64,000 bases of DNA, taken from contig NZ_CP049037.1 of the NCBI RefSeq assembly GCF_011040495.1, positions 1,736,001-1,800,000 of the forward strand, read 5' to 3'. This document shows positions 28,127 to 37,350 of this stretch, in pieces. The notes under the pieces were generated by a model. That model saw only the letters and a list, made by a program, of their open reading frames with translations. It was not told the DNA's origin and did not search any database. Origin of the DNA: Pseudohalocynthiibacter aestuariivivens. Its GTDB lineage: Bacteria; Pseudomonadota; Alphaproteobacteria; Rhodobacterales; Rhodobacteraceae. The first letter of the stretch is position 1; the number at the start of each line of letters is the position of its first letter. Position numbers and translations under genes: made by a program.

Positions 28127-28360
28127 CCCTTTCCAGCTGTCTTAGACACACAACTTTGTCAAAAGCCATGGTCGCGGAGTGCAAACGCTTGGACCTTATG
28201 ACCTACGACCAACACGCGCCGCGCTACCTACCGATGGCGGCATTTTAAGGTGCTGTACTGCAATGGTGCTCGGCTTAGTAAATGTCCTGTAAGCGCGTTC
28301 ATAGCTGAAAGTTCATTGGTAGTGTACGTTCTCCACCACCAATGAGCCGACGAAAAGGCT

Positions 28361-29368
28361 TCAGGCGTTCGTCATCAGGTTGGAACGGTCCAGAGAGCGG
28401 CGCATACCATACAATTCGCTATCACGGCTTTCCACGCGGGCAATTGCCGCCTTTGTTGCGCGTCTGAAGTTGAGCTTTGGCGCAGTCTTTAACGTCAGCG
28501 GCTCTCCCACGATTAACGCCGTAGGGATTTCCCGGAGACACACAAGCGGCAATTTTCTCGTTTGCAAGCGCCCCAGCATTCTCGCCTCCAATTCTGCTGA
28601 AGTGGCACTGCAAGCACCAGTTACAGCGCTTAAAAAGGTGCCGTTGCCCACATGGGTCAAAAACGTTCTCTTCGAGTCAAAGTGTTCGACTACGACGCCT
28701 GCGACAGTTTTCAGGAACCCGACGAAATCTGCGGGGCTCGTGTTTGCGAATATCTCATCGATTCGACGAACTTTGATTGCGATCAGATCAATCGTGCACT
28801 CATCCGTTCGCGTGACCTGTTCTAGGTAGTTCTGGAAAACCGACAACGACATGATTTGTTCACTTACGATTTCAGGATCATCCGCCATCACCGTGCTACT
28901 GGCGCTCCTATCTCGCAATGTGGCTGGCAAGAGCGGCTTCCCTCGGGCGCTATTCTGAGCAGCGAAGTAGCTATCAATCGCCGCTTGACGTTCCTGAACC
29001 AATCGTTCGGCGATCCTGATGCGTGTCAGAACTTCAAAGAACTCGTATGGTTTGGTAATGTAGTCAGTAGCTCCTCTTGAGAATGATTTCTCAATTGCAC
29101 GGCGATCCTTGTGCCTTGTGATCATTATGATCGGTGTACTGGCGTATCTAGGCAGCCTCCGGATCTCAGCGCAGAGTTCGATACCGTTTTTTTCGGGCAT
29201 GTCCACATCCAGAAGGATGCATTCGTACGCAATGGCTGTTTCGGTTAGTCTCTTAATTGCGTCGTTCGGAGATGAGAGAAGGGACACGCACTCATATCCC
29301 CCTTCAGAGAGACATTCACCGAGCAAATCCAGTGAAAGTATATCATCATCGACAGCCATTATTTTCAT
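28361..29368 (-). CDS. response regulator: receiver plus degenerate GGDEF-like domain (copy 1)
   Basis: A 335-residue protein. The receiver domain spans residues 1-120: acidic pair in AVDDD, phospho-acceptor Asp in CILLDVDMPEKNG, Thr in MITRHKD, Lys in DYITKPYEF. A linker follows. The C-terminal about 170 residues have the rhythm of a GGDEF domain (DLIAIKVRRIDEIF as the metal-site strand, THVGNGTFLSAV where active enzymes have GG[DE]EF), but the catalytic motif is replaced by GNGTF. It is therefore unlikely to make c-di-GMP. AAGGAGA precedes the ATG. Two further copies with the same architecture lie at 29750 and 33489. Output and partner are unknown. Confidence 0.85.
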   Translation of the reverse strand: MKIMAVDDDILSLDLLGECLSEGGYECVSLLSSPNDAIKRLTETAIAYECILLDVDMPEKNGIELCAEIRRLPRYASTPIIMITRHKDRRAIEKSFSRGATDYITKPYEFFEVLTRIRIAERLVQERQAAIDSYFAAQNSARGKPLLPATLRDRSASSTVMADDPEIVSEQIMSLSVFQNYLEQVTRTDECTIDLIAIKVRRIDEIFANTSPADFVGFLKTVAGVVVEHFDSKRTFLTHVGNGTFLSAVTGACSATSAELEARMLGRLQTRKLPLVCLREIPTALIVGEPLTLKTAPKLNFRRATKAAIARVESRDSELYGMRRSLDRSNLMTNA

Positions 29369-29749
29369 TACGTTTCTCCTTTTGTGTCGATTTAGAAACT
29401 ATTGGCATCTCGTCCATCGCGGGTAGCCACTAGGTTGCTAACTTCTATCCGGGCAAGTTGGCCAAAATATGAACTGCTCTGATTTTCATTGCGTAGTGCG
29501 CATGTCGTTTGGATAAAAGACTTTTCCCAGCCCAACCCGTCATACGTGTGGTTCCTCGACATCAGATTGGGGCGGAAATTTGACGGGAATCTTGGCCGGG
29601 AAACTCGCTCATAGATAAAAACCATTTATTTACAATTATCTATGAGATTTCAAAGCCGACTCGAGAACCCTCACCAAAACCTAAAAATGGCCATGATCTC
29701 TCGCTAGGGGTGAGTAGGAGTACAAGTCGCGTAACTTGGGAGCAAATAA
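29369..29749. other. Divergent gap between two response-regulator genes
   Basis: 381 bases, AT-rich in the last third, with no coding frame of any family resemblance. It contains the perfect inverted repeat listed separately and should hold promoters for both divergent genes. Confidence 0.5.
29608..29646. promoter_or_regulatory. Perfect 11-bp inverted repeat in the divergent regulator gap
   Basis: CTCATAGATAA (29608-29618) and TTATCTATGAG (29636-29646) are exact reverse complements, 17 bases apart, about 100 bases before the rightward response-regulator gene. The position suits an operator or a leader hairpin. Confidence 0.5.
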
Positions 29750-30766
29750 ATGCGAATTCTGTTGGTCGATGACGACCTGATCTTCAGCGAGCTATTTACG
29801 GCAAAGCTTGCCGCGCAGGGTTTCACGCAGATTACTGTAGCGTCTTCGGCAGAAGCGGCATTAGAGCTGGTAGATCAGCAGCAGCACAGCTTCGATTGCT
29901 ACCTACTGGACATAGTGCTCGGTGAAATGGATGGAATCGAGCTTTGCCGCCAATTGCGACAACGCATAGAGGCGCGCACGACGCCGATCATCATGATTAC
30001 ATCCAAGCAAACCTCGCATTCAATGGACGCAGCATTCGCAGCCGGAGCGACAGATTTCCTAAGAAAGCCCCTGAATGAAGTCGAGATAGCCGGACGAATC
30101 AAGACAGCAATGTTTTTGGTGGAAGCGACCAACAGGGAAAAACGCACGCGAAAGGCGTTGAAGGCGCTTGTATCATGCGGAATCGATGTGGAGGTAATCG
30201 ATCCAAACGAGAAAGTGTGCTTTTCCGACGTACCCAATATGCTTGATTACTACCAGCTTGAGAATCGCATGCTCCGGCTCGACAAAGGGCATTACCAGTT
30301 GAGCGTGTTTCGCATCCGGATCGCAAGGTTCCGGGAAATCAGCAAACTGGCCGATCCTATGAAACTGGTGGCGAGGTTGCACTCAGCGAGCGTTCAGATT
30401 TCAGAGGCGGCCTCATCTGGAAAAATGCTATTTTCCTATATTGGACGCGGCCGGTTTATCTGCTGTGTTATGGGGCGTGAAACGAGGGTATCTGGAGTGT
30501 TCGAAAATTCGAACCAGATTACGATCGGGAACCGTATACGGGACCTTGGGCGTGACGATGGCGATCCCCACAGCCTCGAAATCAAAGCTCTGTCCGAGCG
30601 CACCATTCTGCAACGAGACGCCATAGTATCGCTGATTCGCAGTGAATACCGCATGGTCAGTTCATTCGTTCAGGAAACCCTCCCGGAGATAGACATGATA
30701 GAAGATCAGATTTTTGCCAAAGCCCTAGCCGCCGAGAAGGAAGCACCCCAAGTTGAGGATTTGTGA
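29750..30766 (+). CDS. response regulator: receiver plus degenerate GGDEF-like domain (copy 2)
   Basis: A 338-residue relative of the divergent gene. Receiver residues about 1-122 include LLVDDD, CYLLDIVLGEMDG with the phospho-acceptor Asp, ITSKQ and DFLRKP. The C-terminal domain again follows the GGDEF pattern (LSVFRIRIARFREISK, then SYIGRGRFICCV), but the motif is GRGRF, so cyclase activity is not expected. GGGAG precedes the ATG. The 66-base gap to the convergent LuxI-like gene shows no strong terminator. Confidence 0.85.
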   Translation: MRILLVDDDLIFSELFTAKLAAQGFTQITVASSAEAALELVDQQQHSFDCYLLDIVLGEMDGIELCRQLRQRIEARTTPIIMITSKQTSHSMDAAFAAGATDFLRKPLNEVEIAGRIKTAMFLVEATNREKRTRKALKALVSCGIDVEVIDPNEKVCFSDVPNMLDYYQLENRMLRLDKGHYQLSVFRIRIARFREISKLADPMKLVARLHSASVQISEAASSGKMLFSYIGRGRFICCVMGRETRVSGVFENSNQITIGNRIRDLGRDDGDPHSLEIKALSERTILQRDAIVSLIRSEYRMVSSFVQETLPEIDMIEDQIFAKALAAEKEAPQVEDL

Positions 30767-30832
30767 CTGCGGCGTTCCGTACTGGTCCAATATACCTGTT
30801 TCGCAGAACAGCACGCCGAGAATAGGACGTGG

Positions 30833-31705
30833 TCATGTGCTAACTTGAGATTGAACCTGACCTACATATGTCATAGCCGCTCGTTCCGAATTGTTTTCAT
30901 GCGGCTCTTCAACATTCATCAGAGCGGCTTGGATCTTGTCACCGTCGATGCTCATTGCCGCCCCTACGGGGGTGGCGCTCATCCCGATCCGCTTCATCCA
31001 GCGGCTAAAGACAGCAGGCACGATCCCGATGACCGACTTCGCCCCCAACTCTCGTGCTGCGGCAGCCATTTGCTTCAGCAGAATTGACTGAATAAGCAGA
31101 CGCCGCTTAGAACCAACTGTCGGCGAGACAAAAAGCCGTGTCGCTTCCCATATCTCGGGTCGAACCGGTGCATCTAGGAATAGTATGTCTCGCGGGATGT
31201 TCTCAAGCAGTCCCCTCTGCGCATCCCGCAGCATGTAGCTGTATTGACCGCATTTGGCTGTTGAGGGAAGTAACCGCATTCCCGCAAGAATGCGGCCGTG
31301 CTCGTGGATCACGATCCAGCGACATTGCGGCGTGTCATATTGGTCAAACTCCATGCCTTCAGTCTGAGGCAGCTCCCAGCCCTTGTGATCAATGAAAACT
31401 TCCCTACGCGCCCTAAGATAGTTTGCGCAAAGCGTTCCGTATTGATGCATGTTTGCAAACGAAAGCGTTGTTCCCTGTACTTCGCGAGTCAGATCGGACA
31501 TTGGTTGTCCAAACTGGTTTTGCCCATGCGGAACTTCGTCGTAACCAACCAGAGTTACAGCTTGTGGTTGTGCAACGTGATTGGGAAGTTCCAATCGACC
31601 CCGATATTTTCGTAGTGCGTATCTCGCTACACCCATGCCTGCCCCCGTTGAAAAATCTCCTATAAATAAACCAATGGTTGCAATAAGTAGCCTTATTTCT
31701 GCCAT
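30833..31705 (-). CDS. LuxI-like acyl-homoserine-lactone synthase with N-terminal extension
   Basis: A protein of about 290 residues whose central part carries the autoinducer-synthase pattern: LRARREVFIDHKGWELP followed by GMEFDQYD, then a strand ending GRILAGMRLLPS. The invariant Arg, Phe, Trp, Glu, Asp and Arg positions of the LuxI family are all there. Family members make acyl-homoserine lactones from S-adenosylmethionine and acyl carrier protein. About 85 extra residues precede the usual start and include a hydrophobic stretch (IRLLIATIGLFIGDF), which may be a membrane anchor. The ATG at 31705 is chosen, with low certainty; the frame is open to a TTG at 31825, and ATG 31501 would give a classic-length enzyme. 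No LuxR gene is adjacent. It is divergent from a histidine kinase. Confidence 0.75.
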   Translation of the reverse strand: MAEIRLLIATIGLFIGDFSTGAGMGVARYALRKYRGRLELPNHVAQPQAVTLVGYDEVPHGQNQFGQPMSDLTREVQGTTLSFANMHQYGTLCANYLRARREVFIDHKGWELPQTEGMEFDQYDTPQCRWIVIHEHGRILAGMRLLPSTAKCGQYSYMLRDAQRGLLENIPRDILFLDAPVRPEIWEATRLFVSPTVGSKRRLLIQSILLKQMAAAARELGAKSVIGIVPAVFSRWMKRIGMSATPVGAAMSIDGDKIQAALMNVEEPHENNSERAAMTYVGQVQSQVST

Positions 31706-31726
31706 GATCAAGAGGCAAAATGCGTT

Positions 31727-31751
31727 CACATGCTGAGGCACCCTACATGTG
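31727..31751. promoter_or_regulatory. Short inverted repeat between the LuxI-like and kinase genes
   Basis: CACATG (31727-31732) and CATGTG (31746-31751) face each other over 13 bases in the 119-base divergent gap. It is shorter than and unlike a canonical lux box, so function is only suggested by position. Confidence 0.25.
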
Positions 31752-31824
31752 TGGCTTCTGGATTCGCGCGTAACCTCAAAAAGCCTCATGTTTGTAGCAA
31801 ATATCTGCTTCTGCAGGGTGGACA

Positions 31825-33258
31825 ATGTCAGTTAAAAAATTCTATCAGCTAAGCCTTCGCAACAACCGAAACCTGTTTCGTCTGAATGCTCAGATGACGG
31901 ATTATGCTCGAACCGGTGTGGCCCTTCTGCCACAGAGGCTGGCAATTTACATCGCTGCGCTATCACTAGTTGGGTTTTATTACAGCAGCTTAGTGGCCAT
32001 AGTCTGCGGCGGATTCTTAATCTTATCAGAACTGTTTGATCTGCTGACATTCCGCAGGATTTTGCGGATGAAAAAGCGCGACATAGCAGACACACGTTTG
32101 AACATGAGACTGCTGATGATTGCCACGGCAGTAAGCGCAGCAAACATCGCGGTCTTCACAGCAGCTATCGCCCACCTGCAAGGACCAACGTCACACTTCA
32201 TGCCACTGTTCTTCCTGTTCGCAGCCGGTCTCTTTGCGACGATGAACAACCATCAGTTGAAACCGATCCTACATCTCCGCCTCAGCTTCTATTTTGCGGT
32301 ATTTTTCTTCATCCCGCTGTCGGACATCATAAGCACGAGCGCGCCATTCTCCTCTGAGTTGTGGGCGGAGTTCCTGACGAGTATATTTGTCATGTTCTTT
32401 CTGGTTGATTGCTCGCGCATCTCAACCGGACTGTATGACAAGACTCTGGTGCAGATGGAGGAAATCAGGCAGGAGCACGAAAAGGCTAAATCCGCCTTCG
32501 TAGCAAAATCGGATTTTCTGGCAACAGTCAGTCACGAATTGAGAACGCCGCTGACGTCGATCAAAGGCACGCTCGACTTGGTCGATTACGGTGCCTATGG
32601 CGAAGTGCCCGAGAAGATGAAGGGAGCACTGTCGATTGCACAGCGGAATGCCGGCCGACTGAACGCCCTGATCAACGACCTTTTGGACCTGCAAAAAATA
32701 GAAGCCGGCCGCATGTCCTTTCAGTTTGGCACTATTGGATTGGCGGATTTCTTGGTTCAGGCTGTTGCATCCAACCAACCGTTCGCAAGCAAGTTCAACG
32801 TAACTTTCGTTCTCGAGGATGTACCCCAACATCTGTTCATATACGTAGACGAAGCACGGCTGCACCAGGTGATGTCCAACATCCTGTCAAATGCAGCCAA
32901 GTTCTCGAACCCCGGCGATGCTGTTACAGTCACTTGCCAAGACAGAGGCGACACAGTTCGAATTTCAATAATTGACAGGGGAATAGGCTTATCCGAATCT
33001 GACCGTCAGATTGTGTTTGATGAATTCAGCCAACTTGATTCCTCTGACCGGCGAAAAGTCGGCGGAACTGGCCTTGGCATGAACATCTCCAAACGCATCA
33101 TCAACGCACATTCTGGCGTGCTGGACTACTTTCGAAACGAGGGCGTCGGAACCACCTTCTACGTGGATCTACCTTTGGTTGACGCTGACAACGAATCCGT
33201 CTCGGAAGAGGCACGAGTGCTTTTTTCCAATGAACATCATGAAATGCAGCCCGAATAA
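31825..33258 (+). CDS. membrane histidine kinase with six predicted helices
   Basis: A 477-residue sensor kinase. Residues about 35-205 contain roughly six hydrophobic segments with almost no periplasmic loops, so the signal may be lipophilic or intramembrane. The HisKA domain has the phospho-acceptor His in FLATVSHELRTPLTSIKGTL (about residue 237). The ATPase domain has the N box NILSNAAKFSNP, a G1 box (IIDRGIGLSE) and G2 GGTGLGMNI. It ends without a receiver, so it must phosphorylate separate regulators; candidates lie on both sides. GGGTGG lies before the ATG, and it is divergent from the LuxI-like gene. Confidence 0.9.
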   Translation: MSVKKFYQLSLRNNRNLFRLNAQMTDYARTGVALLPQRLAIYIAALSLVGFYYSSLVAIVCGGFLILSELFDLLTFRRILRMKKRDIADTRLNMRLLMIATAVSAANIAVFTAAIAHLQGPTSHFMPLFFLFAAGLFATMNNHQLKPILHLRLSFYFAVFFFIPLSDIISTSAPFSSELWAEFLTSIFVMFFLVDCSRISTGLYDKTLVQMEEIRQEHEKAKSAFVAKSDFLATVSHELRTPLTSIKGTLDLVDYGAYGEVPEKMKGALSIAQRNAGRLNALINDLLDLQKIEAGRMSFQFGTIGLADFLVQAVASNQPFASKFNVTFVLEDVPQHLFIYVDEARLHQVMSNILSNAAKFSNPGDAVTVTCQDRGDTVRISIIDRGIGLSESDRQIVFDEFSQLDSSDRRKVGGTGLGMNISKRIINAHSGVLDYFRNEGVGTTFYVDLPLVDADNESVSEEARVLFSNEHHEMQPE

Positions 33259-33488
33259 CTGGGCGCAAATAGGGCGGCACAATCAGGCCAACGGCTTGTA
33301 GTCTTGCTATCCACTCAGAAAATCCCTTTCTTTCAGCAAATTGCCATGCTTCCAATCAAACGAAGAATTTTAATCAATTTTTGCCATCTGCCCTATTTTT
33401 GACAGGTTGTTCTGTACAACTACTTACACGCTATGCGGGCATACCCTGATGTTGTTGCACCGGGGAAGTGATAGAAGGCTACGAAACA

Positions 33489-34475
33489 ATGAAAATTCTT
33501 GCTGTCGACGACGACCCAATAATTCTCGAACTGCTCACGGAAGTTCTCCGGGTTGTTGGCTTCACGGACGTCACGATATGTGAATCAGCTAAGGAAGCCA
33601 TTGAGACCATAACTCAGAGTGAAGTGCCTTTTGATTGCTTTCTCTGCGATATCCAGATGCCGGAAATGGACGGCATCCAGCTGACCTCTGCGATCCGGAA
33701 ATTGCCGGAGTATGTTTCGACACCGATCCTTATGATCACAGCGATGTCCGACCGATCATATATTGATAACGCATTCGCAGCGGGTGCCACTGACTATGTG
33801 ACCAAGCCATTTGAAATCGCAGAGGTGCATGCCCGTATGCGCCTGTTCAGTGAGCGTGATGCTGAACGCAAACTGTTGGAGGACCGTAACCCGGTCCCAA
33901 CACCGGGACATCCTGCTGGAACTGTCACACAGGCCGAACTTGCCGCGCGCATCACCCCATCAGACGTGACTGGCTTCATCGATTACCTGGCGCTCGAAAA
34001 CTACCTGCTGCAGTTTTCACGCATATCTCTTTTTGGAATGCGCGCATTTGGCGTCGTCGTTCCAGAATTGGCGCGTGCTTATGAAGCAAGTAGCGCGTAC
34101 GAATATCACGCCACGATCACGGACTTTGCAGAAGCTATTTCGGATTGCCTGAAGTCGCGTGGCTTTTTCGCATCCCATGCGGGGGCCGGTGAATTTGTTT
34201 GCGTACTCACAGACGGAAGTGCCTTCGATCCGATCGAGTTTGAGAAGCAGCTATGCGACACTGTCCGCGAAATGGACCTACATTATTGCGACGGTCGACC
34301 AATGACACTCCTACCCGTTGTCGGCGGCACAAAGGGCTTCCAGTTAAAATCGGCGCAGGAGGCCCCGAAAATTCTGGTGCAGGCGCTGTCGGATGCAGAG
34401 ATGATAGCGAGAGATCCGCATGCTGCGACACGCGAAGCATTGCCTGGACCGCTGCAACGCTTGTTTGCATCATGA
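33489..34475 (+). CDS. response regulator: receiver plus degenerate GGDEF-like domain (copy 3)
   Basis: A 328-residue third copy of the same two-domain type. The receiver (about 1-120) starts MKILAVDDDPIILELLTEVL, with phospho-acceptor Asp in CFLCDIQMPEMDG, MITAMSD and DYVTKPFE. The C-terminal domain ends its core with SHAGAGEFVCVLTDG, so the GGDEF position is GAGEF: the last two residues are kept but the first glycine pair is broken. AGAAGG precedes the ATG at 33489; a GTG at 33468 is in frame. It is followed closely by the Hpt gene, suggesting one transcript. Confidence 0.85.
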   Translation: MKILAVDDDPIILELLTEVLRVVGFTDVTICESAKEAIETITQSEVPFDCFLCDIQMPEMDGIQLTSAIRKLPEYVSTPILMITAMSDRSYIDNAFAAGATDYVTKPFEIAEVHARMRLFSERDAERKLLEDRNPVPTPGHPAGTVTQAELAARITPSDVTGFIDYLALENYLLQFSRISLFGMRAFGVVVPELARAYEASSAYEYHATITDFAEAISDCLKSRGFFASHAGAGEFVCVLTDGSAFDPIEFEKQLCDTVREMDLHYCDGRPMTLLPVVGGTKGFQLKSAQEAPKILVQALSDAEMIARDPHAATREALPGPLQRLFAS

Positions 34476-34491
34476 TAATCTGGAATTTTTG

Positions 34492-34842
34492 ATGAGCGAC
34501 GTTATGATCAATAGTGTATCCAGCGGCATCGCGCGTATCCGGTTGCGCTTTGCCGAAGAATCTCAGGACAGACACGATCTGTTGGTAAAACTGAGGGCAC
34601 AGATGAATAACGATATGGCCTGTCAGGAGGCCATCGTTGAGATCGGAAAGATCAGTCACAAGATTGCTGGCACGGCAGCGACCTTGGGTTACCCCGATCT
34701 CGGAGAAGTCGCAGCTGCGGTCGATGATCACATCGACCAAAAGGATATGGCATCCCGTATTCCCACGGGAGACCTCGTTACAATCATTGACCGGTTGATC
34801 GCTGAGATCGCCAAAGTAAAGAAGCAGTCAGAGCATGGTTAG
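34492..34842 (+). CDS. Hpt (histidine phosphotransfer) domain protein
   Basis: A 116-residue single-domain protein. ISHKIAGTAATLGYPDLGEV near residue 60 is the typical Hpt helix with the phosphorylatable histidine and the following glycine. Hpt proteins shuttle phosphoryl groups between receivers in a relay. It starts 16 bases after copy 3 of the response regulators and 90 bases before a CheY-like receiver, so it probably connects the receivers and kinases of this cluster. An ATG four codons later is an alternative start. Confidence 0.8.
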   Translation: MSDVMINSVSSGIARIRLRFAEESQDRHDLLVKLRAQMNNDMACQEAIVEIGKISHKIAGTAATLGYPDLGEVAAAVDDHIDQKDMASRIPTGDLVTIIDRLIAEIAKVKKQSEHG

Positions 34843-34931
34843 ATTGATGATAAGCATCTATGATCATTAAAAATAACTAACCAATTCGGAGCGCTGGATA
34901 CACTCGAAGTTTACTGAAAGCGGAGTATGAT

Positions 34932-35324
34932 ATGATTGAAATTCTTCACGTCGAAGATGATGCCGACATCAGGGAAATTGCCCTTATAGCGTTGTCGTTG
35001 TCTGGCGAATTTAGAGTAGTCCAGTGTCCTTCGGGCGAAGATGCGGTTCGGCAAGCTCAAGGTTACACGCCGGATGTTCTCTTGCTTGACGTCATGATGC
35101 CCGGCATGAACGGTCCCGAAACCCTAGGACATCTTCGCAAAATCCCCGCCATGATCGATGTGCCTGTCGTATTCATGACAGCGCGCGCTCAACAGAGCGA
35201 TGTCGATCAGCTTCTCAGCTTGGGCGCGGCGCATGTTATCAGCAAACCGTTTGATCCTCTCCTGCTCGGCGAACAGGTCAAGGGCATCATCCAAGAACAC
35301 ACGCCGTGGAAGATCGCAGTCTAG
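34932..35324 (+). CDS. single-domain response regulator (CheY-like)
   Basis: A 130-residue receiver without output domain. The acidic cluster is in HVEDDADI, the phospho-acceptor Asp in VLLLDVMMPGMNGPETL, the conserved Thr in FMTARA and Lys in ISKPFDP. Such proteins act through protein contacts or as phosphate relays or sinks. An Hpt gene lies immediately before and a multi-PAS kinase after, in the same direction, which supports a relay role. Upstream purines (GAAAGCGGAGTATGAT) give a plausible ribosome-binding site. Confidence 0.88.
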   Translation: MIEILHVEDDADIREIALIALSLSGEFRVVQCPSGEDAVRQAQGYTPDVLLLDVMMPGMNGPETLGHLRKIPAMIDVPVVFMTARAQQSDVDQLLSLGAAHVISKPFDPLLLGEQVKGIIQEHTPWKIAV

Positions 35325-35502
35325 AGCATTCAAGCCAGCGAGCAGAACAGGATAGATAGAATATTCTGCAAAACCAAAAATAATGCGGCTGTCGCTCTAT
35401 CTTTTCGCGTAAATGAGCTTAGCAATGAGGCAAGGTTTGACTAGTTTTCCCGCACATATAAATGAACCATGCCTTACTACTTTGAAGAGGCGGCATAGTT
35501 CC

Positions 35503-37350
35503 ATGGTCACAGACACACACAAGCAGAAGTCGGCAGATTCTGCTATAATTCACGCCTTTAAGCATATGCAAGTGCCGTTAATGATCGTGGAGCCAAGCGG
35601 CACAATTCTTCATAGCAATAGAGCTGCGGGTCAGTTGTTTGGTTATAGCGACGATAACCTCAGTAAGCAGATGATTTTCGATGTTCTGCCCGTCGATTCC
35701 GTCAAAGAGTTGAACGCTTACATCCCACCCGGTGATTTCGACGCCATAATCAAAGGGATCATCGGGCGACGGCAGGATGGAGCCTCGGTGCTGCTCGCCA
35801 TCCATTTAACAGCATGGACCGACGAAAATGGAGCGATACAGCATGCACTTGTCCTTCGCGACATCGCAGAGGAGATGGAAGCTGATCGGGTCAGAAAAGC
35901 AGAGATGAAGCGCGCGGATAGCGCGATCAAAGGAGCGAGAATCGGAGTCTTCGAATTTGATGTGAAAACACAGTCAGTCTTGGTTTCCGATCTCTGGCGC
36001 GAATTGATGGGCCTAGAACAGACGCCGACGAAAGAACTCCGGATGGCATGGATGGCTAGAATTCACCCGGCTGATCTCGAGATCGCGATGGAGCCCATCC
36101 GGCGTTGTGTCGATGAAGGTCACGAACGTGCCAGTTCCGAGTATCGCCTGCGATCAACAGATGGAGAAAGCTGGCGCTGGATGCGAACAGATTTGGCGAT
36201 AGCCAAGCGCGATAAGAGCGGCGAGACAAGCTGTGTAGTCGGCGCCGCAACGGACATCACCGAGCGCAAGGCCGTGGAAAGCACCTATCACAGGATCGCC
36301 GAACAGTTCAGATCATCATTCGAAGCTGCAACCATTGGAAAAGCTTTGGTCGGCGTCGACGGCCAGTTCCTGAAGGTAAACCGATCACTTTGCGAGCTTC
36401 TGGGCTACTCAGAAGACGATCTGTGCAAAATGGATTTCCAGTCAATCACCCACCCTGAGGATCTGGAGCTAGATCTTAACCAGTTCGATCTTCTCAAAAG
36501 AGGCAAGATCCCATCCTATAAAAGGGAGAAGCGATACATACGTTCGGACGGCACCGTGCTGTGGGGGCTGTTAAGTGTCGGGATGATTACCGATGCCGAA
36601 GGTCAACCTGAACATTTTGTGTCTCAGATCGTGGACATAACCGATCAGAGACGGCTGAACGAATTAAAGAGTGAGTTTGTCGCGACAGTGAGCCACGAAC
36701 TGCGAACCCCCCTGACATCGCTGCTGGGATCATTGACCCTATTTTCAGCGATGGAAGGTGCCAACTTATCGGATGGCGCGCAAAGGCTGGTGTCGATCGC
36801 GGAAGAAAACGGGAAGCGTCTAAGTTCATTGATCAACGATATCTTGGATTTTGAAAAATTCTCCGCCCGCCAAATGAGCATTAATGCAGCCCAGCACGAA
36901 GTCGCGAGCCTGATCGATGACGCAGTGTTAGCCAATCTGCCGTTTGCGGAACAATTCGGCGTGAATTTCAACGTCACCTGCCGCGAAAGAAATCTGGCAG
37001 GCTTTTTCGACCCCAAGCGGTTTCAGCAAGTCCTCTCGAATTTTCTGTCTAACGCAGCCAAATTTGCCGATGAAGGTAGCACAATCGACATTCTAGTCGA
37101 AGCAGAGAAACATAATATCCGTGTGTCGGTCAGTAATCAGGGCGCTGGCATTCCCGAGTCGTTCAAGGATAAAGTGTTTCTGCCCTTCACCCAAGCGGCC
37201 CCCGTTGCCAAACGCAGGCGTGGTGGAACCGGTCTTGGCCTCAGCATCACTAAGCAAATCGTCGAACAAATGGGCGGCGATATCGGTTTCAAAAGTAACG
37301 ACGGAGAACCGACCACATTCTGGTTCACACTTCCACAAAATATGACTTGA
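35503..37350 (+). CDS. cytoplasmic histidine kinase with three PAS domains
   Basis: A 615-residue soluble kinase with no membrane helix. PAS 1 is at about 20-125 (IVEPSGTILHSNRAAGQLFG), PAS 2 about 145-260 ending in a PAC segment (VVGAATDITERK), and PAS 3 about 265-385 (GQFLKVNRSLCELLGYSEDD). HisKA has its histidine in FVATVSHELRTPLTS (about 393). The ATPase domain has the N box NFLSNAAKFADE and GGTGLGLSITK. There is no receiver. The ATG at 35503 is preferred; an ATG at 35413 would add 30 residues without PAS character. It ends the rightward signalling set and is followed by a mobile element. The signal is unknown. Confidence 0.88.
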   Translation: MVTDTHKQKSADSAIIHAFKHMQVPLMIVEPSGTILHSNRAAGQLFGYSDDNLSKQMIFDVLPVDSVKELNAYIPPGDFDAIIKGIIGRRQDGASVLLAIHLTAWTDENGAIQHALVLRDIAEEMEADRVRKAEMKRADSAIKGARIGVFEFDVKTQSVLVSDLWRELMGLEQTPTKELRMAWMARIHPADLEIAMEPIRRCVDEGHERASSEYRLRSTDGESWRWMRTDLAIAKRDKSGETSCVVGAATDITERKAVESTYHRIAEQFRSSFEAATIGKALVGVDGQFLKVNRSLCELLGYSEDDLCKMDFQSITHPEDLELDLNQFDLLKRGKIPSYKREKRYIRSDGTVLWGLLSVGMITDAEGQPEHFVSQIVDITDQRRLNELKSEFVATVSHELRTPLTSLLGSLTLFSAMEGANLSDGAQRLVSIAEENGKRLSSLINDILDFEKFSARQMSINAAQHEVASLIDDAVLANLPFAEQFGVNFNVTCRERNLAGFFDPKRFQQVLSNFLSNAAKFADEGSTIDILVEAEKHNIRVSVSNQGAGIPESFKDKVFLPFTQAAPVAKRRRGGTGLGLSITKQIVEQMGGDIGFKSNDGEPTTFWFTLPQNMT

